Positions 33,548 through 41,912 of a stretch of DNA of 64,000 nt are shown here, piece after piece (position 1 is the stretch's first letter; the number at the start of each line of letters is the position of its first letter). A program made the position numbers and the translations under genes. The DNA comes from DAOPKN01 sp035391225 (lineage in GTDB: Bacteria > Thermotogota > Thermotogae > MWEM01). Under the pieces are notes generated by a model, which saw nothing but the letters and a program-made list of their open reading frames with translations, was not told the DNA's origin and did not search any database. The stretch spans positions 12,945 to 76,944 of the forward strand of contig DAOPKN010000009.1 of assembly GCA_035391225.1 (NCBI GenBank), read 5' to 3'.

Positions 33548-35895
33548 AGCATTTCGGGGCCCGGCAGGGTAACGCTTTGACCGGGGTGCAAACAAAGGCT
33601 CTTTCCTTCGTGCGAAAAGGAAAGAGCCTTTCCGTTTTCCAAGGTGTAGTGCACTTGGCCGTGTTCCACCTGCACCCGTAACTTGCTCCCCTGGAAAAGG
33701 AAGGGAAAGGAGAAGCTTTTCCATGTGGCTGGAATGCGGGGAGAAAAAGCGAGCTCCCCATCGCTGGTGCGCGCACCCCCGAATCCAAAGACCACCGCTA
33801 ACCAGGAGCCTGCCATTGCCGCCGTGTGCACACCGTTTTGCGAATTCTGGTGCCGGTTGTCCAGGTCCATGCGTACGGCATCTTGGAACAACGCGAAAGC
33901 CTTTTGGTGGTTTCCGATTTCCGAAGCCAGGATGCTATAAATGCAGGAGGAGAGGGAGGAATCGTGGGTGGTTATTGGCTCGTAGTAGGAGAAATCGCGG
34001 TGTTTCTGCTCCGCGGAGAATGCTCCGGGAAACAACCACTGGGCAAGGATGACATCGGCTTGTTTCAACACTTGGTGCCGGTAGATCACCAGGGGGTGGA
34101 AATGCAACAAAAGGGGAAACTTCTCGCGAGGAATGCGGGAAAGGTCCCATTTTTTCTTGTACAAAAAGCTGTCGTCTTGGGGGGTTACCCCGAGCGAATC
34201 GCTCCGTGGAAAATACATCTTCTGCGCAGCTTGCAGCCATTCTTGGGTTTCGCGTTCCGAGAGCTGGATCCGTGCGCAAATGCTTTCCCATTGCCGCGGG
34301 AACTGGGTGCGGAACACTTCGCACAACCGATGGGCGTACCGCAAGTGGTTTTGGGCCATGAGATTGGTGTAGGTATTGTTGTTCACCAGCGCGGTGTACT
34401 CGTCGGGGCCGGTAATATCGTCGATGCAGAACGCTCCTCCCCGCGCGGGGGAGAAGTGGCCCACATCCATCCAAATGCGCGCGGTCTCCCAAACCATTTC
34501 CGCTCCGCCCTCTTGCAGCAAATCATTGTCCCCCGTTGCTTCCACGTACTTTTGCACCGCAAAGGCAATATCCGCGTTAATGTGGTACTGCGCGGTTCCT
34601 GCGGGGAAGTACCCGGAGCATTCCTCCCCGCTAATGGTTCTCCACGGGAAGAGCGCTCCGTTTGGATGGGAAAGGGTGCGTGCTCGCTCGCGGGCCTTGG
34701 GAAGGGTGGAAATGCGGTACTCCAAGAGTTTCCGCGCAATGGAGGGCCGGGTATGCAAGAAAAAAGGGAGGATAAAGATCTCCGTGTCCCAGAAGTAGTG
34801 CCCTCCGTATCCTTCACCGGTCAACCCCTTGGCACAGGTTCCCGTTTTGCCATCCCTTCCGGCAGCTTGCAGAAGGTGGAATTGGTTGAAAAGAAGCCCC
34901 TGTTCCGTGGACTTGTCCCCGGTAATCGAAATGGCAGAATCGTCCCAAAACGCACGCAGGAATTCGGCCTGGGAATCGAGGAAGAAGGAAAAGCCTTTCT
35001 TGGAAAGAGCATCCAGGGTTTGGAAAAAGGTTTCCTTTTCGTCCACTTGCCGAACGTTCCCTGGGTTCGCAAGGTGACCAAAGGACTTTTCCAAACGGAA
35101 ATCGTCTCCTTGCTGTATGTGAAATTCTACTTTTTCCAGGATGGTGTACGGGGTTTTTTCCCACCCGGTTTTCAAAAGCTGTTTGCCATGGAAATGGTGC
35201 AAAAAGGCAGAAAGAAGTGTTTGCTCGGATGCAATCGTTTGCATTTCCGTGAACCCGATTTCTCCCCGATGCCCGGTACACCGGGGTTGCAGTCCCAAAC
35301 CTGTCATCCTTGTTCCGATTCGCGGGTCTTCCTTTGCCTCGACGTTTCGCACGTTCCCCTGGATTCCAGAAAGGATCGTGACGGGTCCATCGTAGTTTTC
35401 CGAACGCAGCACCAGGCGGAGGCATCCAAAATCGGGGAGAGCAAGCGACACGATGCGTTGGCTTTCCAGGGAGATCCGTTTTCCCGATGGGCTCTGCCAG
35501 CGCAAGTTCCGGGTCAAAACCCCCTGCATAAGGTCAAGGTGGCGCGACTGTTCCCATACTTTACCCGTTTGTACATCCAGCGGCTCCTCTCCCACCCAAA
35601 GTTGCAAGAAAAGGCAGTCGGGAATGTTTAGCATGGTTTCGTTGATCCGGGCAAAACCGTAGGCGTCTTCCCCGTACAGTATGGGCACGTTCTCAAAAAA
35701 CCCGTTGTGGTACGTTCCGCGAATGCTCTTTGCGGGTTCGGGATCCAGCTGGGGGGATTCGGCATAGAAACCTCGGATTCCGAATTTCCCGTTGGAAAGG
35801 GAAAAGAGAGTTTCGTGAAGAAGTCCATCGAATGGGCCGGTTTCGTCCATTCGCAGGTGAAAACTTGTGGGATCCAGCCCAATGGGGTTTCGCAT
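33517..35895 (-). CDS. GH65 family glycoside phosphorylase (maltose/kojibiose phosphorylase type)
   Basis: Inverting phosphorylase that splits an alpha-glucoside with phosphate to give beta-glucose-1-phosphate. The 792 residues contain the catalytic Glu499 in GPDEY followed by LVNNNTYTN, the phosphate-site motif HDSSLSS, and GYGGHYFWDTEIF. The disaccharide (maltose, kojibiose, nigerose or trehalose) cannot be decided from sequence. ATG 35895 has GGAGGAGG upstream. No beta-phosphoglucomutase gene is adjacent. The C-terminal codons overlap the GH2 gene. Confidence 0.9.
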   Translation of the reverse strand: MRNPIGLDPTSFHLRMDETGPFDGLLHETLFSLSNGKFGIRGFYAESPQLDPEPAKSIRGTYHNGFFENVPILYGEDAYGFARINETMLNIPDCLFLQLWVGEEPLDVQTGKVWEQSRHLDLMQGVLTRNLRWQSPSGKRISLESQRIVSLALPDFGCLRLVLRSENYDGPVTILSGIQGNVRNVEAKEDPRIGTRMTGLGLQPRCTGHRGEIGFTEMQTIASEQTLLSAFLHHFHGKQLLKTGWEKTPYTILEKVEFHIQQGDDFRLEKSFGHLANPGNVRQVDEKETFFQTLDALSKKGFSFFLDSQAEFLRAFWDDSAISITGDKSTEQGLLFNQFHLLQAAGRDGKTGTCAKGLTGEGYGGHYFWDTEIFILPFFLHTRPSIARKLLEYRISTLPKARERARTLSHPNGALFPWRTISGEECSGYFPAGTAQYHINADIAFAVQKYVEATGDNDLLQEGGAEMVWETARIWMDVGHFSPARGGAFCIDDITGPDEYTALVNNNTYTNLMAQNHLRYAHRLCEVFRTQFPRQWESICARIQLSERETQEWLQAAQKMYFPRSDSLGVTPQDDSFLYKKKWDLSRIPREKFPLLLHFHPLVIYRHQVLKQADVILAQWLFPGAFSAEQKHRDFSYYEPITTHDSSLSSCIYSILASEIGNHQKAFALFQDAVRMDLDNRHQNSQNGVHTAAMAGSWLAVVFGFGGARTSDGELAFSPRIPATWKSFSFPFLFQGSKLRVQVEHGQVHYTLENGKALSFSHEGKSLCLHPGQSVTLPGPEMLQREERKSKS
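33594..33631. terminator. Perfect 15-bp hairpin inside the GH65 3' coding end, likely terminator for GH2
   Basis: The arms AAAGGCTCTTTCCTT (33594-33608) and AAGGAAAGAGCCTTT (33617-33631) pair perfectly around an 8-base loop. It lies 47 bases after the GH2 stop. The plus-strand tail is TCCGTTTTCC, a weak T run. It is inside the last 40 codons of the GH65 gene (encoding KALSFSHEGKSL), so it is both coding and structural. Confidence 0.65.
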
Positions 35896-35928
35896 TTTTC
35901 CTCCTCCTTGCAAATTGGCGTGTACTCG

Positions 35929-35937
35929 ATTCTACCA
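35929..35937 (-). promoter_or_regulatory. Extended -10 promoter of the GH65 gene
   Basis: On the minus strand TGG precedes TAGAAT (35929-35934), 33 bases upstream of the ATG. Confidence 0.6.
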
Positions 35938-36017
35938 CATGTTTTTCCCGCGTTGGGCTTCTTTCGGACCCGCTTCCTGGAAACCCCGTTTCCCCATCCA
36001 GGGGCTGAGGCGCAATG

Positions 36018-36026
36018 TGTTATAAT
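36018..36026 (+). promoter_or_regulatory. Extended -10 promoter of the minC operon
   Basis: TGT followed by TATAAT (36021-36026) within the recurring 11-mer TGTGTTATAAT. It lies 27 bases before the minC ATG; no clear -35 is present. Confidence 0.75.
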
Positions 36027-36053
36027 CAAGCACTTTCAACTGGGGGATACGAG

Positions 36054-36722
36054 ATGATTGATATCCGTTTTGATGGGGAAGAACTTCTTCTTTGGATCGA
36101 AAGAAATACCACACCGGAAGAGTTGGAACTTCTATTGAAAAAAAAGGTTGAGAATATCTTTCCGTTCGTGGAGGAAGGAACGCCGTTTTCCATTTTCCTG
36201 GATGCAGGGATGGAACAAAAAGACCTACTCCTTCCCGTTTTGGACGGGTTGCAAGCCCTGGGTATCCAGCCACGTTCCATTTTCTTCGAGAAGAAACCCC
36301 CGCACCCCCAACCACGGAACGTGCCCGGACAGATCCAAAACATGGTGAAAACCCTTTCGCCGGAAAAACAAACTTGTCCCCCCTCCTTGCTCGTCGAATC
36401 CCCCATTCGCTCCGGGCAAGTGGTGGAGCACATGGGAGACCTGATTCTTCTGGGTGATCTGCATCCCGGTGGAGAAATCCAAACAGGCGGCAACCTCATC
36501 GTTTTTGGAGATCTTCGGGGAACCGCACGCGTGGGGAAAAATGCTCCCGAATCCGCATTCATCATCGCCACTTCGCTTCACCCTACCTTGCTGCAAATTG
36601 GCACGGTCCACAGCAATTCCATTTTCAGTGACCATTTTTCGATGTGTTGCCTCAAAAATGGTCGCCTCACGTTGAAACCAGTTACCGATCTGCAAAATGT
36701 TTCCGGTTTATGGAAACCGTGA
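36054..36722 (+). CDS. minC: Septum site-determining protein MinC
   Basis: Inhibitor of FtsZ polymerisation that keeps division at midcell. The C-terminal right-handed beta-helix is clear: IRSGQVVEHMGDLILLGDL, then GGNLIVFGDLRGTARVG and an ATSLHPTLLQIG end, the MinD-binding face. The N-terminal domain is divergent. The 222 residues start at ATG 36054. minD and minE are not adjacent. As I recall, Thermotoga also places minC before M42 peptidase genes. Confidence 0.9.
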   Translation: MIDIRFDGEELLLWIERNTTPEELELLLKKKVENIFPFVEEGTPFSIFLDAGMEQKDLLLPVLDGLQALGIQPRSIFFEKKPPHPQPRNVPGQIQNMVKTLSPEKQTCPPSLLVESPIRSGQVVEHMGDLILLGDLHPGGEIQTGGNLIVFGDLRGTARVGKNAPESAFIIATSLHPTLLQIGTVHSNSIFSDHFSMCCLKNGRLTLKPVTDLQNVSGLWKP

Positions 36723-36732
36723 AAGGACGGAT

Positions 36733-37761
36733 ATGATGCAAACCAAAACAAACCTTGAAGCCAAGGAGATGTTGTTCGCGTTATCCCAAGCATTTGGACC
36801 CCCGGGGCGGGAAAAGGCGATTCGAGAATTGGTGCGGGGCTTTGTCTCCGGCTTGTGCGACCAAATCGAGGAGGATGCCAGCGGAAACCTTGTTGCCGTG
36901 AAGAAAGGTTATTCCACGGAGAAAGTGATGTTTTCTTCGCACATGGACGAAGTGTCCCTGTTGGTTTCCCGGGTGCACCCAGAGGGATACTTGCGCATTC
37001 ACGGCATCGGCGTCGACCCCAAGATTCTTCCTTCGCAAAGGGTACACATCCACACGCGCTCCGGGGAAGTGCTGCGCGGAGTGGTGGGAATGTTAGCCCC
37101 GCACCTCCAAACCGCCGAATCCAGGAAAAAAGTGGCCACCTTCGATGACCTTTTCGTGGATGTCTCCATGGCTGACTTCTCGTCGGTCTCCGTGGGGGAT
37201 TTCATTACGTTCGATTCCGAACCCTTCGAAATGGAGAACGTGTGGGTGGGGAAAACGTTTGATGATCGAGCCTGTTGCGTGGCCTCTATCCTCGCCTTGC
37301 AAAAACTGCAACACGTCGAGCATCCTGCAACGGTGTACGCGGTCTTTTCCTCACGAGAGGAAATTGGCGCCATGGGTGCCAAAACTGCCGCGCATTGGAT
37401 CCAACCGGATGTAGCCATTGCCCTGGATGCCACGCATGGAAACGATTTCTCCCCGGGTTACGAGAAAATCGAGGTGGGAAAGGGTCCTGCCATCGGGTTT
37501 GGCCCCGTTCTTTCCCCCGATATCTTCGCGCAATTGCAATCCGTGGCCAGCCAGAACAATATTCCGTACCAGTTTGAAGCGTGCCCGGGTAGAACCGGTA
37601 CCGACGCAGACCAGATCCAGTTGGAAGGGATTCGCTGTGGGTTGATCTCCGTCCCCCTCCGATACATGCACACTCCCTTCGAAATGATCCAGGAAAAGGA
37701 CCTGAAGGAAGCGGCGCGCCTCCTTTCTTCTTGGGTTTCCCAATACCGGAAGGAGAGGTGA
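36733..37761 (+). CDS. M42 family metallo-aminopeptidase (copy 1)
   Basis: Cytoplasmic dinuclear-metal aminopeptidase that forms large tetrahedral assemblies and trims peptides from proteolysis. There are 342 residues. Ligand motifs are intact: SSHMDEVS, FDDRA, REEIGAMGA (catalytic and metal Glu), ALDATHG and YMHTPFEM. ATG 36733 follows AAAGGA; ATG 36736 is possible. It is the first of three M42 paralogues in tandem, each probably with a different side-chain preference. Some databases label such proteins endoglucanase, which is a misannotation. Confidence 0.93.
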   Translation: MMQTKTNLEAKEMLFALSQAFGPPGREKAIRELVRGFVSGLCDQIEEDASGNLVAVKKGYSTEKVMFSSHMDEVSLLVSRVHPEGYLRIHGIGVDPKILPSQRVHIHTRSGEVLRGVVGMLAPHLQTAESRKKVATFDDLFVDVSMADFSSVSVGDFITFDSEPFEMENVWVGKTFDDRACCVASILALQKLQHVEHPATVYAVFSSREEIGAMGAKTAAHWIQPDVAIALDATHGNDFSPGYEKIEVGKGPAIGFGPVLSPDIFAQLQSVASQNNIPYQFEACPGRTGTDADQIQLEGIRCGLISVPLRYMHTPFEMIQEKDLKEAARLLSSWVSQYRKER

Positions 37762-37766
37762 GCAAC

Positions 37767-38798
37767 GTGGATTTGCAGGCTTTGTGCGAAATCAATGGCG
37801 CATCGGGGAATGAAGAAAAGGTTCGGGAATGGATCCAGAACAGGGTTCAGGGAATGGCAGATCACTTGACCCAAGACCCCGTTGGAAACCTTGTTGCGAC
37901 AAAGCGGGGAAAGAACCCCGCTGGGAAATCTCTTTTGGTGATGGCCCACATGGACGAAGTGGGGTTGATGGTCACCGGGTACGAGGAAGATGGGCGTCTT
38001 TCCGTGATGCCCGTGGGCGGCGTGGATCCAAGAGTCCTTCCGGGAAAGAAAGTGGTTGTGGGAAAAGATGCCTTACCCGGTGTGATTGGGTACAAGGCGA
38101 TCCACCTGCAGCGGGAGGATTTTTCCACCCCTCCCAAGTGGGAGAACATCCGCGTGGAAATGGGTTTTGGGAAGAAGGAAGATTGCAAGAAAAAGGTGAA
38201 GATCGGGGACTACGTACATTTCTACTCGCCCTTTGAGGAACTTCCACGACGCTTCCTTGGCAAAGCCTTCGACGACCGTGGGGGATGCGCCCTTTTGATA
38301 CATGCCCTGGAAAAGATGTCTCCGGTCGACTACGATGTGCATTTCGCCTTCGTGGTGCAAGAAGAGATCGGATTACGCGGGAGCGGGGCGGTTCTCAAAC
38401 AATTTCGCCCTACTTGCGCCCTAATCGTGGAGGGAACCACTGCAGGTGATAACCCCGAGCTGGAGAAAGCGAGATGGTCCACGATCCTGGACCAAGGGCC
38501 TGCCATCAGTTACCTCCAGGGGGGATACGCGCTCGACACCCGCCTTCTCGACGTTATCCTGGGTACCGCACGCGAACATGCCATTCCTTTCCAAATGAAG
38601 GGAAGAACGGTGGGTGGAACTGACGCGTCCCGGCTTGCGCGTACGTACTCGGGAATCCCGGGGGGAGGCATCAACATCCCCTCCCGGTACATCCATTCTC
38701 CCGCCAGCGTGATTTCCAAGAAGGACTACGAGAACACGGGAAAATTGTTGCTTGCCCTGGTTCAAAACAAAAAATACCTGGATGTAATGGAGGGATAG
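37767..38798 (+). CDS. M42 family metallo-aminopeptidase (copy 2)
   Basis: 343-residue paralogue of its neighbours. Ligand motifs are MAHMDEVG, FDDRGGC, QEEIGLRGSG, VEGTTAGD and YIHSPASV. The third ligand region has Glu (VEG) where copies 1 and 3 have Asp. GTG 37767 is six bases after GGAGAGGTGA. Divergence from the other copies suggests a distinct substrate or hetero-oligomers. Confidence 0.92.
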   Translation: MDLQALCEINGASGNEEKVREWIQNRVQGMADHLTQDPVGNLVATKRGKNPAGKSLLVMAHMDEVGLMVTGYEEDGRLSVMPVGGVDPRVLPGKKVVVGKDALPGVIGYKAIHLQREDFSTPPKWENIRVEMGFGKKEDCKKKVKIGDYVHFYSPFEELPRRFLGKAFDDRGGCALLIHALEKMSPVDYDVHFAFVVQEEIGLRGSGAVLKQFRPTCALIVEGTTAGDNPELEKARWSTILDQGPAISYLQGGYALDTRLLDVILGTAREHAIPFQMKGRTVGGTDASRLARTYSGIPGGGINIPSRYIHSPASVISKKDYENTGKLLLALVQNKKYLDVMEG

Positions 38799-38802
38799 AG
38801 AT

Positions 38803-39819
38803 ATGCTGAAAGAAACCTTGCAAAGACTGACTGCCATTTCCGCTCCAAGTGGCAGGGAAAAACCGGTACAACAAGCCATTTTGCAAGAACTCGAAGGGGT
38901 GATTGATGGGCACCGTTTGGACCCGGTGGGCAACTTGGTGGTATGGAAAGAGGGGAAAGGCACGCATCCCAAGAAAATCCTTCTGGACGGGCACTCCGAT
39001 GAAATCGGGCTTGTCATTACCCGCATCGATGAGAAAGGATTCCTCCGCGTGGACCCCGTGGGTGGTGTGAATCCCTTGACCCTTCTGGGGACAATGGTTC
39101 GTTTTGGTGACTACCCTGGCGTGGTGGCCTTCGAGGGAGAAACATCCGAGGAACTCTCCAAGAACTTCAAACACCCTTCTTACGATATCCTTTTCGTGGA
39201 TATCGGGGCTACCTCAAAGGAGGATGCGGAAAACAAGGTGCAGGTGGGGCAATTCGGAACCTACGTTTCTTCCTTTTGGGAAATGGGTCCCATGTGGGTT
39301 TCCAAATCCCAAGATGACCGTGTGGCTTGTGCCATCATCATCGAGGTGTTCCGGGGACTAAAAGCGTGTGAAAATACGGTGTACGGCGTTTTCTCGGTGC
39401 AGGAAGAAGTGGGATTGGTAGGTTCCTCCGTTGCCGCTTTTGACATCCATCCGGATATTGCTATTGCAATCGATGTTACCGCCAATTCGGACACCCCCAA
39501 AACGTTCAAGCGCATGGATCTCCAACTGGGAAAAGGTCCCACGATCAAGATCAAAGACAGGGCATCGATTTCGGATGCCAAAATCGTGGACTTGCTCGAA
39601 TCCACCGCAAAGCAAAACCAGATTCCCTTCCAATTCGAGGTTTTGCTGTTCGGCGGAACGAATGCAGCGGGATACCAAGTTACGGGCCCTGGGATTCCAT
39701 CGGGAACCCTTTCCATTCCCTGCCGGTACGTGCATAGCCCCCATGAAATGGTGCACCAATCCGACGTGGAGAACGCGATTCGTTTGCTGTCAAAGGTGGT
39801 TGCGCGAAGCGACTGGTGA
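38803..39819 (+). CDS. M42 family metallo-aminopeptidase (copy 3)
   Basis: 338-residue paralogue with motifs DGHSDEIG, QDDRVAC, QEEVGLVGS, AIDVTANSD and YVHSPHEM, so it looks active. The first ligand motif has HSDE where the others have HMDE. The gap to copy 2 is only four bases, and its stop overlaps the AroB-like gene, so the whole minC-M42 set is probably one transcript. Confidence 0.92.
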   Translation: MLKETLQRLTAISAPSGREKPVQQAILQELEGVIDGHRLDPVGNLVVWKEGKGTHPKKILLDGHSDEIGLVITRIDEKGFLRVDPVGGVNPLTLLGTMVRFGDYPGVVAFEGETSEELSKNFKHPSYDILFVDIGATSKEDAENKVQVGQFGTYVSSFWEMGPMWVSKSQDDRVACAIIIEVFRGLKACENTVYGVFSVQEEVGLVGSSVAAFDIHPDIAIAIDVTANSDTPKTFKRMDLQLGKGPTIKIKDRASISDAKIVDLLESTAKQNQIPFQFEVLLFGGTNAAGYQVTGPGIPSGTLSIPCRYVHSPHEMVHQSDVENAIRLLSKVVARSDW

Positions 39820-40859
39820 TGAGCCGGGTTTTCCTAAAGTTTACGACAACCTTGGAAAAAGAAACGCTGTTTCGCTTTTGGGAGGAGGAAACGGAGGATT
39901 TCCTGGAAACTTCTCCATTTGAGCGGGGAAGAGACTTTTGGGTTGTGGATACCGCGGTAAAACTCTATTTTCCGGAACTTGAGGGCATCACCGCCAAAGC
40001 GTATCCGATCAACGGTGGCGAACGTTGTAAGTCCATTGATCGCGTTTTCGAGCTCATCTCGGTCATTCAGGGTTTGCGACCGTTGCCCAAAAGGGTCCTG
40101 GTACTGGGTGGGGGTGCCGTCATTGACTTGGTGGGGTACGCGGTTTCCACTTCGATGCCCAACCTGGAACTGGTGGCCATTCCCACCACCCCTTCCGCGC
40201 AGATGAGTGGTTTTTTTTCCGGGAAGTTTTTCCTGGACTTCGACCGAAAAAAGGACGTGTTCTTCGTTTTTTCTCAACCGCGCGAGTACTGGATTTCCCC
40301 GCGCTTCTTGAAGAAGTACGAGTTGGATACCATTCGGCAGACCCACCTGTTTTCCCTGGGGGTTTCGTGGGCTTTTGAACCGAAGTTTACTCCCTTGGTG
40401 AAGAAATCGCTTTCCCTGCTGGTCAACAACCACGTGGACTGGATCCTGGTAGGGGAGATCATCCGCGAAACACTTCATCTTCGTGCCAAGTACTGTAACC
40501 AAACCCCCGCCTTTCCTGGGGAGGTTGCGGCCCGTTTGATCCAAACTGCAAGTGGTTTGCAGCTGGATTGGCTTCCTTCGTTGTACGAGGGGATGCATTT
40601 TGAACTTTTCGTTTCCCGAGAACTGGGAATGATCGATGAAGTATGTTATAATCAGCTTTGTGACGATTTGCGCCTAATTGCGGTTCCCCAAAAAACACGC
40701 ATTGACTTGCAGACGTTGATTTGGGGGATTCGAAACGACGAGAAGTACCAGCTTTGCTTGGTGAAGGCGATTGGTGATTCACAGTTGACAGGGATTTTGG
40801 GCACGGAGTTGAAGTTTTTTTTCAAGTCCTTTTTCCCTGGTTTTCATGGGAGGGGTTAA
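39819..40859 (+). CDS. Degenerate 3-dehydroquinate synthase-like (AroB superfamily) protein
   Basis: A 346-residue protein with the NAD-binding half of AroB: GGERCK for GExxK, VLGGGAVIDLVGYAVST, AIPTTPSAQ and FSQPREYW. The catalytic half is altered. The Asp of the usual AQVDSSVGGK motif is replaced (AQMSGFFSGK), and I cannot find the two metal-binding His motifs (FGHAIE and HGEAVA). It is therefore probably not an active dehydroquinate synthase. The start is ATG 39819, or GTG 39816, overlapping the M42 stop. It follows the M42 cluster rather than the aro genes at 29594-30866. Confidence 0.7.
   Translation: MSRVFLKFTTTLEKETLFRFWEEETEDFLETSPFERGRDFWVVDTAVKLYFPELEGITAKAYPINGGERCKSIDRVFELISVIQGLRPLPKRVLVLGGGAVIDLVGYAVSTSMPNLELVAIPTTPSAQMSGFFSGKFFLDFDRKKDVFFVFSQPREYWISPRFLKKYELDTIRQTHLFSLGVSWAFEPKFTPLVKKSLSLLVNNHVDWILVGEIIRETLHLRAKYCNQTPAFPGEVAARLIQTASGLQLDWLPSLYEGMHFELFVSRELGMIDEVCYNQLCDDLRLIAVPQKTRIDLQTLIWGIRNDEKYQLCLVKAIGDSQLTGILGTELKFFFKSFFPGFHGRG
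40644..40652 (+). promoter_or_regulatory. Possible internal extended -10 inside the AroB-like gene
   Basis: TGT followed by TATAAT (40647-40652) lies in the coding sequence about 230 bases before the SPOR-like gene. It may drive the downstream genes or be chance. Confidence 0.3.
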
Positions 40860-40880
40860 TTCCCTTGCGGGAATACAGTG

Positions 40881-41906
40881 ATGGATAACTTGCAACCGGT
40901 GCATCGGAAGAAAAGCCAGGGGAGGGAAGTCTCGCGAAAGGAGAACTTCCTTTTTCCCGTTTCGCGCGAGGAAAAAAAGAAAAAACCCGACCCCGTTCCC
41001 GGTGAGGTAGGCTTAAGCCGGTGGCAGGTGCAACTCCTTACGATCCTCTTGATTGGACTGTGCCTTTGCGTGGGGCTTCTTGCAGTGTGGATTACCTCCT
41101 TGTTGTCGGATATCCAGCAACGTGATTTGAAGATTCAAAACCAAACCCAACAAATCGCGTCGCTCCAACAAAACGATTCCCTTGCTCCTTCTACACCCGT
41201 CTCTACCCCGGCTTTTGTGCCCCTTCCCGAAGACCTGGAGCCTGGGATTGCGCAAGGCGTGGAGAACCCACAGGTGGCGGTGAGCGACGCTTTCCATTTC
41301 GAGGAATTCTTCCTCAATTCCGTGCTTACCCTGGAAGAGTCCCGTGCACTCACGTATTACATTTGCAACGATAAGGCTGCACTTCGCCTTATCCGGGATA
41401 GTGGCTTGCCTTACTTCATTTCCCGCTATTCTACTTCCCAGTACAGCCTGCTTTTGGTGGGGACCTACGAACCTTCCTGGGTAGTGGAACTCGAAAACTT
41501 GCGCAAAATACGCCAGGAAATGCTTTTGGAAGCTTCCCAAATTCCAGGAGCCGGGGATACTACCGCGGCCACCTCTGCCAGTGCCATTCCGCAAATCCCC
41601 CCAACCTTGGAAGGGCTGGAAGTGCGGCGCGTCAACCTTTTGTACAGTATCCAGGTATTGGCGGAAGCAGATCGCGATCGCGTGGAGCAAAAGGCGGCGG
41701 TGCTGCGCAACCAAGGGATTCCCGCGTACGTTTTCAGTTTCCGAACGTCCGGTGCACGTTCTGCCATGAATTCGCTTCGCGTGGGTGTATTTCCCACCGA
41801 TATCGACGCCAAGAACTATTCCAGTACCATGGATTCGGCGCTGTACCTCGAGCTGATCAACAAGAAAATCGGCGATCGTTTCATCCGCCAGTTGACATTG
41901 GAATAG
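40881..41906 (+). CDS. Membrane protein with SPOR-like C-terminal domain
   Basis: A 341-residue protein. A basic cytoplasmic N-terminus (about 1-48) leads into one membrane segment (about 50-72). A short coiled coil with many Gln and a Pro/Ser/Thr linker follow. The C-terminus (about 255-330) has the pattern of a SPOR domain, LYSIQVLAEADRDRVEQKA then SLRVGVFPT, which binds denuded septal glycan in other bacteria. A second SPOR-like stretch may lie at about 155-205. The start is ATG 40881, or GTG 40878. A role in division or cell-wall work is inferred from the domain and from the minC-bearing neighbourhood. Confidence 0.65.
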   Translation: MDNLQPVHRKKSQGREVSRKENFLFPVSREEKKKKPDPVPGEVGLSRWQVQLLTILLIGLCLCVGLLAVWITSLLSDIQQRDLKIQNQTQQIASLQQNDSLAPSTPVSTPAFVPLPEDLEPGIAQGVENPQVAVSDAFHFEEFFLNSVLTLEESRALTYYICNDKAALRLIRDSGLPYFISRYSTSQYSLLLVGTYEPSWVVELENLRKIRQEMLLEASQIPGAGDTTAATSASAIPQIPPTLEGLEVRRVNLLYSIQVLAEADRDRVEQKAAVLRNQGIPAYVFSFRTSGARSAMNSLRVGVFPTDIDAKNYSSTMDSALYLELINKKIGDRFIRQLTLE

Positions 41907-41912
41907 TCTCCG

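Noticed and set aside
31826..33724. A 632-codon open frame antisense to the GH2 gene
   Set aside because: The plus-strand GH2 has intact catalytic motifs; the antisense product resembles nothing and has no ribosome binding site support.
33826..35631. A 601-codon plus-strand open frame antisense to the GH65 gene
   Set aside because: The minus-strand GH65 is complete with its catalytic motif; the plus frame is a composition artefact.
36733..39819. Endoglucanase annotation for the M42 genes
   Set aside because: The metal-ligand motifs are those of M42 aminopeptidases; the cellulase label is a known legacy error.
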